Below, piece by piece: positions 1 through 6,174 of a DNA stretch of 7,702 nt. Every line of letters begins with the position of its first letter. Positions within the stretch are counted from its first letter, which is position 1. The translations under genes and the position numbers were made by a program. Origin of the DNA: Alkaliphilus sp. (GTDB lineage: Bacteria; Bacillota; Clostridia; Peptostreptococcales; Natronincolaceae); contig JALNXC010000045.1 in assembly GCA_023230535.1 (NCBI GenBank), positions 1-7,702 of the forward strand. The letters run 5' to 3'. A model generated the notes under the pieces. That model searched no databases. It saw nothing but the letters and a program-made list of their open reading frames with translations, and was not told where the DNA came from.

Positions 1-48
1 CAAGGGAATCATCGCAGATATTAGCCTAATAGTGCATCGCATCGTATA

Positions 49-339
49 TTTAAAATATCTGTATATTACACTCTCATCGCGGTTCGAAATTTTGATGGTT
101 CTAATAGTCCTTTTCAAGCAAAAAAACTGAAAACTCACGAACTCCCCGACACTCAGTTTGCAATTATCGTAAATATTTTTGACTTGACAAAAATATCAAT
201 AAATCTAAAATGTCCTTTTAAAATCCGGGCGTCGGGTCAAACAGCGTGCAATTTTCTAGTTTTTTTACGCTTTCAAGGACTAAGGACCATGGCAAAATTT
301 CAAAAGCGATTCGTTTTGTAATACACAGCTATTTTAAAA
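49..339. repeat. Large imperfect inverted repeat, MITE-like
   Basis: Two arms mirror one another in strict order around a centre near 190. Matching blocks are TTTAAAATA 49-57 with 330-338, TATTACA 64-70 with 317-323, GAAATTTTG 86-94 with 293-301, AGTCCTT 106-112 with 275-281, AAAAAAACT 120-128 with 258-266, and ATATTTTTG 173-181 with 188-196. The four outermost pairs share exactly the same axis (coordinates sum to 387), so the arms are collinear with almost no net indels there. Bases between the blocks are partly conserved. No transposase is present. A decayed miniature inverted-repeat element or two inverted copies of an older repeat both fit; which one cannot be settled here. Confidence 0.7.
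184..211 (+). promoter_or_regulatory. Possible sigma-A promoter inside the palindrome
   Basis: A consensus -35 hexamer TTGACA (184-189) is followed after 16 bases by TAAAAT (206-211), five of six matching a sigma-A -10. It would start a + strand transcript near 218 that covers the right arm of the inverted repeat. No gene follows directly, so it may drive a non-coding RNA, or be a chance match in AT-rich DNA, or be a remnant of the element's own promoter. Confidence 0.35.
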
Positions 340-478
340 AGCAAGAGAACACCCTTAGCCCTTGTTCTGCTCTAATTATGAAGGCAGAAATTTTAAGAAG
401 ATTTTCTATTTTTCAATATGTTTGGTATATTGTATGTAAAATTATCTTTAAAATATTTGATATATTACAAAGCGAATC
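308..478. repeat. Second inverted pair sharing a palindrome-arm motif
   Basis: The 18 bases at 308-325 and the reverse complement of 461-478 agree at 16 positions (core GATTCG-T/C-TTTGTAATA). The 308-325 copy lies in the right arm of the larger palindrome, whose left arm has a more diverged copy near 62-80. The motif therefore occurs three times. The 135 bases between this pair are AT-rich and show no gene. Confidence 0.55.
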
Positions 479-480
479 AC

Positions 481-507
481 TAGGGTGGACACACGGGTCC
501 ACCCCTA
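481..507. repeat. GC-rich hairpin repeat (GTGGAC type)
   Basis: GGGTGGAC (483-490) pairs with GTCCACCC (497-504) around the loop ACACGG. The flanking TA and TA can extend the stem past one bulged C. It is much richer in G+C than its surroundings and resembles the two hairpins downstream in stem length, 6-base loop and flanking TAGGG/CCCTA. Such short palindromes are dispersed repeats in many bacterial genomes. No T-run follows, so it is not a classical terminator. Confidence 0.65.
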
Positions 508-548
508 CGTTCCGGGAATGGGAAATCGGAACGCTTTTTACCAATGTT

Positions 549-573
549 GTAGGGGCAGACCTGTGTGTCTGCC
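549..573. repeat. GC-rich hairpin repeat (GCAGAC type), copy 1
   Basis: This 25-base block is repeated exactly at 658-682. It contains GGCAGAC and GTCTGCC around the loop CTGTGT, preceded by GTAGG. It lies 109 bases upstream of the second copy. Copy 1 is followed by T where copy 2 has C, so its stem is one pair shorter. Confidence 0.75.
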
Positions 574-657
574 TATTAGGGTCAGGAATGGGAAGCCAAG
601 GTTCCGGAGTTATAAAAGATCAGGTGCACCGGTAAATTGATATCCGGCTTCTGAGTA

Positions 658-683
658 GTAGGGGCAGACCTGTGTGTCTGCCC
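658..683. repeat. GC-rich hairpin repeat (GCAGAC type), copy 2
   Basis: An exact second copy of the 549-573 block, with the stem GGGCAGAC (662-669) and GTCTGCCC (676-683) around the loop CTGTGT. The exact match amid diverged surroundings points to recent copying or to constraint on the palindrome. It lies about 50 bases upstream of the putative ytxH promoter. Confidence 0.75.
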
Positions 684-734
684 TCTGATGGTACATAATT
701 AAACAAATATTCACGATATTTATTTAAGGTTACA

Positions 735-759
735 GTTTTTTTACAGATGAATTGGGTAT
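735..759 (+). promoter_or_regulatory. Sigma-B-like promoter upstream of ytxH homologue
   Basis: GTTTTT (735-740), a 13-base spacer, and GGGTAT (754-759) fit the general-stress sigma factor pattern GTTTAA-N12-15-GGGTAT, with the -10 element exact. Transcription would start near 766, about 40 bases before the ytxH-like start codon. In B. subtilis the ytxGHJ operon is under sigma-B and sigma-H. No convincing sigma-A site was found in this stretch. Many clostridia lack sigma-B, so the call depends on the host having one or a related factor. Confidence 0.4.
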
Positions 760-806
760 AACAAAAAATGTATAGAATTAAATAATATTAAATAGGAGTG
801 ATATAT

Positions 807-1226
807 ATGTATATTAGAGGACTGCAAGAGAAATTTAATATGATTAAAAGGAGGCTGGATCCGGAAGCAATTGAAAGAGAAAAGAGAGCCGAAAGAAAAA
901 AAGGTATGGTGAAAGGCTTTGCTATGGGAAGTATAATTGCCGGAATAACAGCTTTGTTTTTATCACCTGATACCGGAGAAAATAATCGCAAAAAAGCTAA
1001 AAAGGAGTTGGAAAAAGTTAAAGATGTTTTAGAGACTAATATTGCGGGGAGCAAAGAAAAATTAATACAGATTTACGAGGAAACCAAGGAAGTAATAGAA
1101 GATAAGAAAAATGTTTTAGCAGGAAAATTGAAACCGGATGATGAGCCGGACGATGAAACGGATATTTTAGAGGAAGATTTTGAACAAATAGAGAATGATC
1201 TTGAGGAAATAGAAGAGGATTTCTAA
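807..1226 (+). CDS. ytxH: YtxH-like membrane protein
   Basis: A 139-residue protein. A basic N-terminal 32 residues precede the YtxH signature at about 33-57, where GMVKGFAMGSIIAGITALF forms a short glycine-rich membrane segment followed by the usual SPDTG. A long charged helix follows (about 58-107), probably coiled coil, then a very acidic tail (109-139). YtxH-family proteins are small, single-pass, and of unknown biochemical role; in Bacillus ytxH lies in a stress-induced operon. The ATG at 807 is chosen because AGGAG at 794-798 is 8 bases upstream; an upstream in-frame GTG at 798 overlaps that site. A DUF948 (YtxG-like) gene follows after 48 bases, so the two are probably co-transcribed. 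The acidic tail is longer than I expect for the family. Confidence 0.85.
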   Translation: MYIRGLQEKFNMIKRRLDPEAIEREKRAERKKGMVKGFAMGSIIAGITALFLSPDTGENNRKKAKKELEKVKDVLETNIAGSKEKLIQIYEETKEVIEDKKNVLAGKLKPDDEPDDETDILEEDFEQIENDLEEIEEDF

Positions 1227-1241
1227 TAAAGAATGAATTTA

Positions 1242-1257
1242 GTATAATATATTATAC
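1242..1257. promoter_or_regulatory. 16-bp perfect AT palindrome between two genes
   Basis: GTATAATATATTATAC reads identically on both strands and sits 18 bases upstream of the DUF948 start codon. It contains TATAAT on both strands, so it could be an internal promoter -10, an operator, or a small RNA hairpin. No good -35 is seen at the right distance. Confidence 0.35.
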
Positions 1258-1274
1258 GAGAAGGCAGGGATAAT

Positions 1275-1676
1275 ATGGATGTTCAAATAACTATAGGACA
1301 ATTATTAAATATGTTTCTTGTATTAGTCGGCATCGGGGTCTTGGTTATGCTTATTAAAACATTAATAAATATTAATGGCATTGTCAATAACATAAGTAAA
1401 ATTATACATAGTAATGAAAAGAATATTGGCGATATTTTAGATAGTGTTCCCAAAATTCTTGAAAATACCGAACAGATAACCAAAAGTGTAAATGAAGAAA
1501 TGCAACATGTCTCCCAAGCTATTAAATCTATAGAGGAAACTGTAGAATATACGGCTTCGGCCGCACAGGTTGTTGCGGAAGATATTGCTTTACCGGTAAA
1601 GGATATATTGGCAATCTTAGGAGTAGTCAAAAATATCTTTATTAAAGATAAAAAGAAAGGTTGGTTTAAAAACTAA
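1275..1676 (+). CDS. DUF948 family (YtxG-like) membrane protein
   Basis: A 133-residue protein with one N-terminal membrane segment (about 9-27, LLNMFLVLVGIGVLVMLIK) followed by an amphipathic helical region (about 35-105) rich in Asn, Glu, Ser and Ile. This resembles the methyl-accepting-protein-like coiled coils of the DUF948 family, to which B. subtilis YtxG belongs. The C-terminus is basic (KDKKKGWFKN). The function of the family is unknown. A weak AAGGCAGGG site lies 5 bases before the ATG. The gene follows the YtxH-like gene by 48 bases, and a ytxG-ytxH pairing is well known in Firmicutes, although the order is reversed relative to Bacillus. No terminator of its own is obvious. Confidence 0.75.
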   Translation: MDVQITIGQLLNMFLVLVGIGVLVMLIKTLININGIVNNISKIIHSNEKNIGDILDSVPKILENTEQITKSVNEEMQHVSQAIKSIEETVEYTASAAQVVAEDIALPVKDILAILGVVKNIFIKDKKKGWFKN

Positions 1677-1760
1677 TTTTCTATTCTGATTATTTTATTT
1701 TCCTATAATACTCTACGGGCAGTAATTAATATTACGCAGTGGCACACGGGGAACATATGT

Positions 1761-1789
1761 TTGCCAAACTGTATTTATTAGTGTAATAT
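1761..1789 (+). promoter_or_regulatory. Putative sigma-A promoter of the Spo0E-like gene
   Basis: TTGCCA (1761-1766), a 17-base spacer, and TAATAT (1784-1789) give a plausible housekeeping promoter with a start near 1796, 24 bases before the TTG start codon. A 10-base palindrome AACATATGTT (1752-1761) touches the -35 from upstream and could be an operator. The spacer length is ideal; the -10 matches only four of six positions. Confidence 0.45.
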
Positions 1790-1819
1790 GTAATTAACTA
1801 ACAAAAAGGAGTTGATTTA

Positions 1820-1981
1820 TTGGGAAATAAAGAGTGTGAAAGAACGCAGATAGAAAACTTGAAAAATAGATTGAATAAGATGTTGAAGGAAAGTGACGGT
1901 AGGATCGACAAGGATATAATAGAAGTTAGCAAAGAATTGGACAAATTAATTTTACAAGAATTTAAGAATAAGAAAAAATAA
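1820..1981 (+). CDS. Spo0E-like sporulation regulatory protein
   Basis: A 53-residue protein beginning with TTG, preceded by AAAGGAG (1805-1811) at 8 bases. The sequence has the two-helix layout of Spo0E-like aspartyl-phosphate phosphatases: IENLKNRLNKM (11-21), a short turn with G27, then the signature SKELDKLI (37-44), equivalent to SQELDxLI. Family members dephosphorylate Spo0A-P and delay entry into sporulation. The length is normal for the family and the C-terminus is lysine-rich. The gene has its own promoter candidate upstream, and its stop codon overlaps a strong terminator, so it may be a single-gene unit that could also receive read-through from the ytxH-like genes. Confidence 0.85.
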   Translation: MGNKECERTQIENLKNRLNKMLKESDGRIDKDIIEVSKELDKLILQEFKNKKK

Positions 1982-2009
1982 AAAACACCTTCATATGTAG
2001 GTGTTTTTT
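1981..2009 (+). terminator. Rho-independent terminator of the Spo0E-like gene
   Basis: AAAAACACCT (1981-1990) pairs perfectly with AGGTGTTTTT (1999-2008) around an 8-base loop and ends in a run of six T. The first stem base is the last base of the stop codon. The A-run on the 5' side means it could also work for transcripts from the other strand. Confidence 0.85.
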
Positions 2010-2275
2010 ATTTATAAAATTATTATCTGGTATTTTAACATAAAATAGCTATACTATAGTATATACGGAATAATATGAAGGAAATAAGATATGGGAAGGT
2101 CATGCGAATTGTTTGCAACAGATACGGATGGGGCATTATTAGTTGTATAATTTTGTATTATTAAATATAATATCAATAGGTTTTGGTCTGTTTGCACATA
2201 AATAAAGGAATCCACAAGGAGGTATAGAAGTATAATTTTGATATATTATATTAATATGGAAAGCAGGTATAAAAA
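2010..2275. other. AT-rich spacer with dyad and orphan ribosome site
   Basis: The spacer between the Spo0E-like terminator and the TerB-like gene holds a perfect 14-base palindrome TATACTATAGTATA (2050-2063), a possible 29-codon frame (2075-2164) with no good ribosome binding site, and a perfect AAGGAGG (2216-2222) that lies too far (53 bases) from the next gene's ATG. A short frame, ATG at 2256, ends in a TGA that overlaps that ATG by four bases. No clear sigma-A promoter was found. Confidence 0.5.
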
Positions 2276-3190
2276 ATGAATAAAAGCATAAGAAGTTTAG
2301 AAAATATGCCGTTAAATATTAAATTTTTATATAGTAGTATATTGAGTTCCATGGTTTGTGCCGGCGGCAGCTATAATCAATTAAAACTGGCGGGGTTTTA
2401 TAGGATTATAAACAAGATTAAATTACCTCTCAGAGAACGAATTCAATTGATGAATTTTATTATTACAAAACAAGTAGATTTTCCGACAATGTGCGAAGGA
2501 TTGGATTTAGATGATTATTTAAATGATCAGGAGAAAAACATTTTTCGCTTTTCTTTAATGAAAGATTTAATTATTATCATGAAATCGGATTATATTGATA
2601 CAAATAATGAGAAAAAATTATTAAAGGATATTCAAAATTATTTTCATATTTCCGACGAGCAATTTTCTTTTTTTAGCAGGGAGTATGAATCGGACCGCCG
2701 TTTTTTTGACGATATTACAGATGATTGGGAATTTAAGAACATAGCTGTAAATACCATATCAACTGCGGCAGCATTGGGTATCCCATTGGTTATTTTAAAT
2801 TATAGCGGAACATTTAAGGGATTGGGCACATTCGGAATAATTTCCGGCCTCAAGGCTTTAGGGATGAACAAAAGAACGAAAAGGGGTTCAATTTTATTAG
2901 GATTAACTTCATCAATTTTATTGAGTATTACAACATATAAAATAATAAAATATATTTTAAGTGTTAAAAAGGATGAAAAAACTAAATTAATTCAATTAAT
3001 GAGGGAGGATATAGAAAAATTACATGAAGGTACAAAGGATATTATATATGAAGATATTGAATATTTTACTAATCGGGCGGTTGAGATCAAGGACAAAGAT
3101 AGTCAGGATTTAGGTAGCATATTGAAAATGATAGATATTCTTAAAAGGGCGGTAGCGACCTTAGAAAATACAGAGGCCATGATCATTTAA
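2276..3190 (+). CDS. Unrecognised membrane protein, TerB-like N-terminal half
   Basis: A 304-residue protein that I cannot name. The N-terminal part (about 15-135) is helical and resembles TerB-type tellurite-resistance domains in layout: an FLYSSILSSMVCAGG opening, then LMKDLIIIMKSDYIDTNNEK (94-113), then FHISDEQF (123-130). It lacks enough signature for certainty. Residues 156-228 hold a hydrophobic and glycine-rich block, with probable membrane segments at about 156-176 and 204-228 flanking GLGTFGIISGLKALG (182-196), a pattern seen after TerB-like domains in other proteins. A charged helical tail (231-300) follows. The ribosome site AAGCAGG is 6 to 7 bases before the ATG. tldD starts 99 bases downstream in the same direction; a link with it is only positional. 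Confidence 0.8.
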   Translation: MNKSIRSLENMPLNIKFLYSSILSSMVCAGGSYNQLKLAGFYRIINKIKLPLRERIQLMNFIITKQVDFPTMCEGLDLDDYLNDQEKNIFRFSLMKDLIIIMKSDYIDTNNEKKLLKDIQNYFHISDEQFSFFSREYESDRRFFDDITDDWEFKNIAVNTISTAAALGIPLVILNYSGTFKGLGTFGIISGLKALGMNKRTKRGSILLGLTSSILLSITTYKIIKYILSVKKDEKTKLIQLMREDIEKLHEGTKDIIYEDIEYFTNRAVEIKDKDSQDLGSILKMIDILKRAVATLENTEAMII

Positions 3191-3289
3191 TTTTATCGAT
3201 AGTGTTATATATATGTAAATTTAAAATCCGATAAAAAAATGTTTGATTATGATCTGAAACATATGGCCTGTATATTGAGGAGGAAACAA

Positions 3290-4681
3290 ATGTTAGACCA
3301 AAGACTCATTGAAGATATAATCATGGTTGCATTATCAACAGGCGGTGATTTTGCAGAGATATTTGTCGAAGATAAATATAATACGGAAATTACCATGATA
3401 GGCGGTAAAGTGGAGAATAGTATTTCGGGCAGGGATTTCGGTATTGGAATCAGAATTTTTAAAGGATTTAACAGTGTATATGCTTATACAAATCAACATA
3501 ACAGGGATGCTCTGATTGATACGGCTATTAAGGCCGGTGATGCTATACGGGGGACCAAACAGGATGTAGTATTAAATTTCATAAAATATAATTATAAAAA
3601 TATCAATCCGATAGAATATTTACCGAATAAAATCAGCAAAAATAAAAAGGTTGATATAATAAGAGAGGCTTATGAGGCTGCGGATAATTATAGTGATAGT
3701 ATATCCCAGGTTATAGTGAGATATTTAGATTATAATCAAAATATACTTGTTGCTAATTCCGAAGGAAGATTTGCGGAAGATGAGAGGGTAAGAACAAGGA
3801 TTGCAATTCAGTCCATAGCATCAAGAAATAATGAGATGCAAACCGGTTCATGCAGCCCCGGAGCACATATGGGTTTTGAATTTTATGACAAAATAGATGT
3901 TAAACAATATGGGAAAGAAGCTTCTAGGATTGCGGTTACAATGTTGGATGCAAAGCCATGTCCCAGCGGCAGATTTCCGGTAATAATAGACAATAAATTT
4001 GGCGGAGTTATATTTCATGAGGCTTGCGGCCATGGGCTGGAGGCCACATCAGTTGCCAAAAAAAGTTCTGTCTTTGCCGACAAGATGGGGAAACAGGTAG
4101 CAACAAATATTGTTACCTTCATAGATGACGGTACAATTCCGAATGCATGGGGGTCCTCTAACATTGATGACGAGGGGGAGCCCACCAAAAAAAATATATT
4201 GATAGAGGATGGTATTTTAAAAGGGTATATGATAGACAAATTAAATGCCGGGAGAATGGGAATGGATGTGACGGGCTCCGCACGAAGGCAATCATATAAA
4301 TTTGCCCCTACATCCAGAATGACAAATACATATATAGCAACGGGTAAATCTACCCCGAAAGAGATAATTTGCAATACGGAATTTGGTATTTATGCAAAAT
4401 ATATGGGCGGGGGCTCTGTCAACACCGCTACCGGTGATTTCAATTTTGCCGTTATGGAGGGCTATCTTGTTAAAGATGGTAAAATGGGTAAACCTGTGAG
4501 GGGGGCAACATTAATAGGAAACGGTCCTGATATACTTTATAAAATCGATATGATAGGCAATAATTTGGAATATGGACAAGGTATGTGCGGTTCCGTCAGT
4601 GGTAGTGTGCCTACCAACGTTGGGCAACCCATGATCAGAGTGAGTGAAATTACCGTTGGTGGTAGAAGCGAGGAGAAATAG
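3290..4681 (+). CDS. tldD: TldD, catalytic subunit of TldD/TldE peptidase
   Basis: A 463-residue protein of the TldD/PmbA family and about the usual length. It carries the metal-binding HExxxH motif as HEACGH at residues 243-248, within GGVIFHEACGHGLEA, and the C-terminal family signature MCGSVSGSVPTNVGQP with Cys433, equivalent to the Cys metal ligand of known TldD proteins. In E. coli, TldD and TldE form a heterodimer that cleaves unstructured or modified peptides such as the microcin B17 precursor and the antitoxin CcdA; TldD supplies the zinc site. The start at 3290 follows GAGGAGG (3277-3283) at 6 bases. An in-frame ATG at 3239 would add 17 unlike residues and has no ribosome site. tldE follows after one base, so the two are co-translated. 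No microcin-like substrate gene is evident nearby. Confidence 0.95.
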   Translation: MLDQRLIEDIIMVALSTGGDFAEIFVEDKYNTEITMIGGKVENSISGRDFGIGIRIFKGFNSVYAYTNQHNRDALIDTAIKAGDAIRGTKQDVVLNFIKYNYKNINPIEYLPNKISKNKKVDIIREAYEAADNYSDSISQVIVRYLDYNQNILVANSEGRFAEDERVRTRIAIQSIASRNNEMQTGSCSPGAHMGFEFYDKIDVKQYGKEASRIAVTMLDAKPCPSGRFPVIIDNKFGGVIFHEACGHGLEATSVAKKSSVFADKMGKQVATNIVTFIDDGTIPNAWGSSNIDDEGEPTKKNILIEDGILKGYMIDKLNAGRMGMDVTGSARRQSYKFAPTSRMTNTYIATGKSTPKEIICNTEFGIYAKYMGGGSVNTATGDFNFAVMEGYLVKDGKMGKPVRGATLIGNGPDILYKIDMIGNNLEYGQGMCGSVSGSVPTNVGQPMIRVSEITVGGRSEEK

Positions 4682-4682
4682 T

Positions 4683-6035
4683 ATGCATATGGATAAATTG
4701 AAGGAATTAATTTTTGAATATGGTAAAAATGAAGGGTTTACCGATATGGAAGTATATTATGAGAGTAGCAGCAGCTTTAGCTGTAAAGTTTTTAAGGGGG
4801 AAATAGATGATTATTCCATATCAAAAGAAGGAGGTATAGCCTTCAGGGGGGCTCTTAATAATCGGATGGGATATTCCTATACGGAAAAGGTCGATGAAAG
4901 TGCAATAAAAGTTTTGATCAAGATAGCAAAAGAAAATGCTCAAATAATCGAAAATGAAGAGGAAGAAATTATATTTAAGGGTTCACAAAAATATGAAGAT
5001 ACAGATTTGTATTCCGGCGGTCTCGCAGAAATATCCACGGATAAAAAACTTAATTTTATAAAAGAACTTGAGAAGGAAGCCTATTCTATGGATAAAAGGG
5101 TTATAAATATAAACAATTGCATCTATAGTGATCATGAAAACGAAAGAAGGATATATAATACCAAGGGATTAAATAAAAATGAAAAATCAAATGTTGTATT
5201 TTCTTATATCTCGGCTGTTGTGCAGGAAAATAGCGACATTCAAAGTGCCGATGCATTTAAAATATATCGGGATTTTAAAGATTTTAATGCCGGATTTTTA
5301 GCAAAACGGGTGGTAGATAAAGCCCTTTCTTATTTAGGGGCAAAACCTGTAGAAAGTAAAATCTATACTATTTTGTTAGAAAATATTGCAAGTGCAAATT
5401 TATTGGAGACGTTTGCAGGTATTTTTTCGGCCGATAATGTTCAAAAAGGGCGTTCTTTATTAAAAAACAAACTTGGAGAAGCGATAGGAAGCATATCTCT
5501 CAACATCATAGATGATCCGTTTATGGTTGACGGGGTGGCAAGCCGTTCATTTGATAGTGAAGGGGTTGCAAGTGAGAGAATATCATTAGTTGAGGAGGGG
5601 ATATTACAGTGCTTGCTCCATAACCTGAGGACAGCTAAAAAAGATGGCGTTGAATCCACAGGGCATGGATATAAAGCCTCTTATAAAGGAACAATGACGG
5701 TTGCCCCCTCTAATTTATATATACAACCGGGCTTAAACACATATGAAGATATGATATCCTCTATGAATGAGGGCCTGGTCATTACAGAATTACAGGGTTT
5801 ACATTCGGGAGCAAATACCGTTTCGGGGGATTTTTCGTTGGCAGCCAGGGGATATTATGTTAAAGACGGAAAAATAGAAAACCCGGTCAATCAAATCACA
5901 ATAGCCGGCAATTTTTACGAAGTATTAAAAAACATTGAAATTATTGGTGAAGATTTAATGTTTGCAATGCCTAACGCAGCTTATATCGGTTCACCTTCGT
6001 TAAAAATAAAAAATATAGCCGTTGCCGGAGAATAA
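4683..6035 (+). CDS. tldE: TldE/PmbA, non-catalytic partner of TldD
   Basis: A 450-residue protein of the TldD/PmbA family that lacks the HExxxH motif, which identifies it as the TldE-type subunit that completes the peptide-holding cavity of the heterodimer. Recognisable features are the RSFDSEGVASERISLVEEG segment starting at residue 288, equivalent to the R-FD-EG region of PmbA, and the C-terminal SGDFSLAARGYYVKDGKIE and SPSLKIKNIAVAGE parts. The ATG at 4683 has AGGAG (4671-4675) at 7 bases, lying inside the end of tldD; a second in-frame ATG at 4689 is possible but too far from it. The gene starts one base after the tldD stop and ends before a strong palindromic terminator, so tldD-tldE form the end of a transcription unit. 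Confidence 0.93.
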   Translation: MHMDKLKELIFEYGKNEGFTDMEVYYESSSSFSCKVFKGEIDDYSISKEGGIAFRGALNNRMGYSYTEKVDESAIKVLIKIAKENAQIIENEEEEIIFKGSQKYEDTDLYSGGLAEISTDKKLNFIKELEKEAYSMDKRVININNCIYSDHENERRIYNTKGLNKNEKSNVVFSYISAVVQENSDIQSADAFKIYRDFKDFNAGFLAKRVVDKALSYLGAKPVESKIYTILLENIASANLLETFAGIFSADNVQKGRSLLKNKLGEAIGSISLNIIDDPFMVDGVASRSFDSEGVASERISLVEEGILQCLLHNLRTAKKDGVESTGHGYKASYKGTMTVAPSNLYIQPGLNTYEDMISSMNEGLVITELQGLHSGANTVSGDFSLAARGYYVKDGKIENPVNQITIAGNFYEVLKNIEIIGEDLMFAMPNAAYIGSPSLKIKNIAVAGE

Positions 6036-6049
6036 ATAATAGGATAGTA

Positions 6050-6092
6050 AAATATAATTCGGGTGGAATAAAGTTCCACCCGAATTATATTT
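6050..6092. terminator. Bidirectional terminator between convergent genes
   Basis: AAATATAATTCGGGTGGAA (6050-6068) pairs perfectly over 19 bases with 6074-6092 around the loop TAAAG. The + strand ends in TTTC and the minus strand in a four-T run, so it can serve both tldE and the DUF1657 gene. The T-tracts are short, but the stem is unusually stable for such AT-rich DNA. Confidence 0.8.
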
Positions 6093-6174
6093 CTTAAAAT
6101 CAACAGTATTTAAAACATTTAAGAAGGGAACCTGTGTAATTTTATAACATCATAATTAAAATTTTTATTTTAAA

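Larger units (their letters stand above)
1..734. other. Repeat-rich non-coding region
   Basis: No reading frame here looks like a gene. The longest frame, 246-635 on the + strand, starts at a GTG with no ribosome binding site and runs through two GC-rich hairpins and part of a large inverted repeat, so it is taken as accidental. What the stretch holds is repeats: a degenerate palindrome over 49-339, another copy of one of its motifs at 461-478, and three short hairpins between 481 and 683. The first 48 bases may be an outer extension of the palindrome but show nothing clear. Confidence 0.7.

Noticed and set aside
246..635. A 129-codon open frame on the + strand
   Set aside because: It starts at GTG with no ribosome site, runs through an arm of the inverted repeat and two GC-rich hairpins, and has no recognisable domain.
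549..683. CRISPR array reading of the repeated 25-base block
   Set aside because: There are only two exact copies 109 bases apart, no regular spacers and no cas genes; palindromic dispersed repeats explain it better.
798..806. Upstream GTG start for the YtxH-like gene
   Set aside because: The GTG overlaps the AGGAG ribosome site; the ATG at 807 is correctly spaced from it.
3192..3236. Terminator or operator between the TerB-like gene and tldD (TTTTATCG/CGATAAAA)
   Set aside because: The stem is short and AT-rich with a loop of about 30 bases; it is not convincing as a terminator.
3239..3289. Seventeen extra N-terminal residues for TldD
   Set aside because: There is no ribosome site before 3239, whereas GAGGAGG is 6 bases before the ATG at 3290, and the extra residues do not resemble TldD.
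4644..4682. Earlier GTG start for TldE overlapping the end of tldD
   Set aside because: No ribosome site precedes it; AGGAG fits the ATG at 4683.
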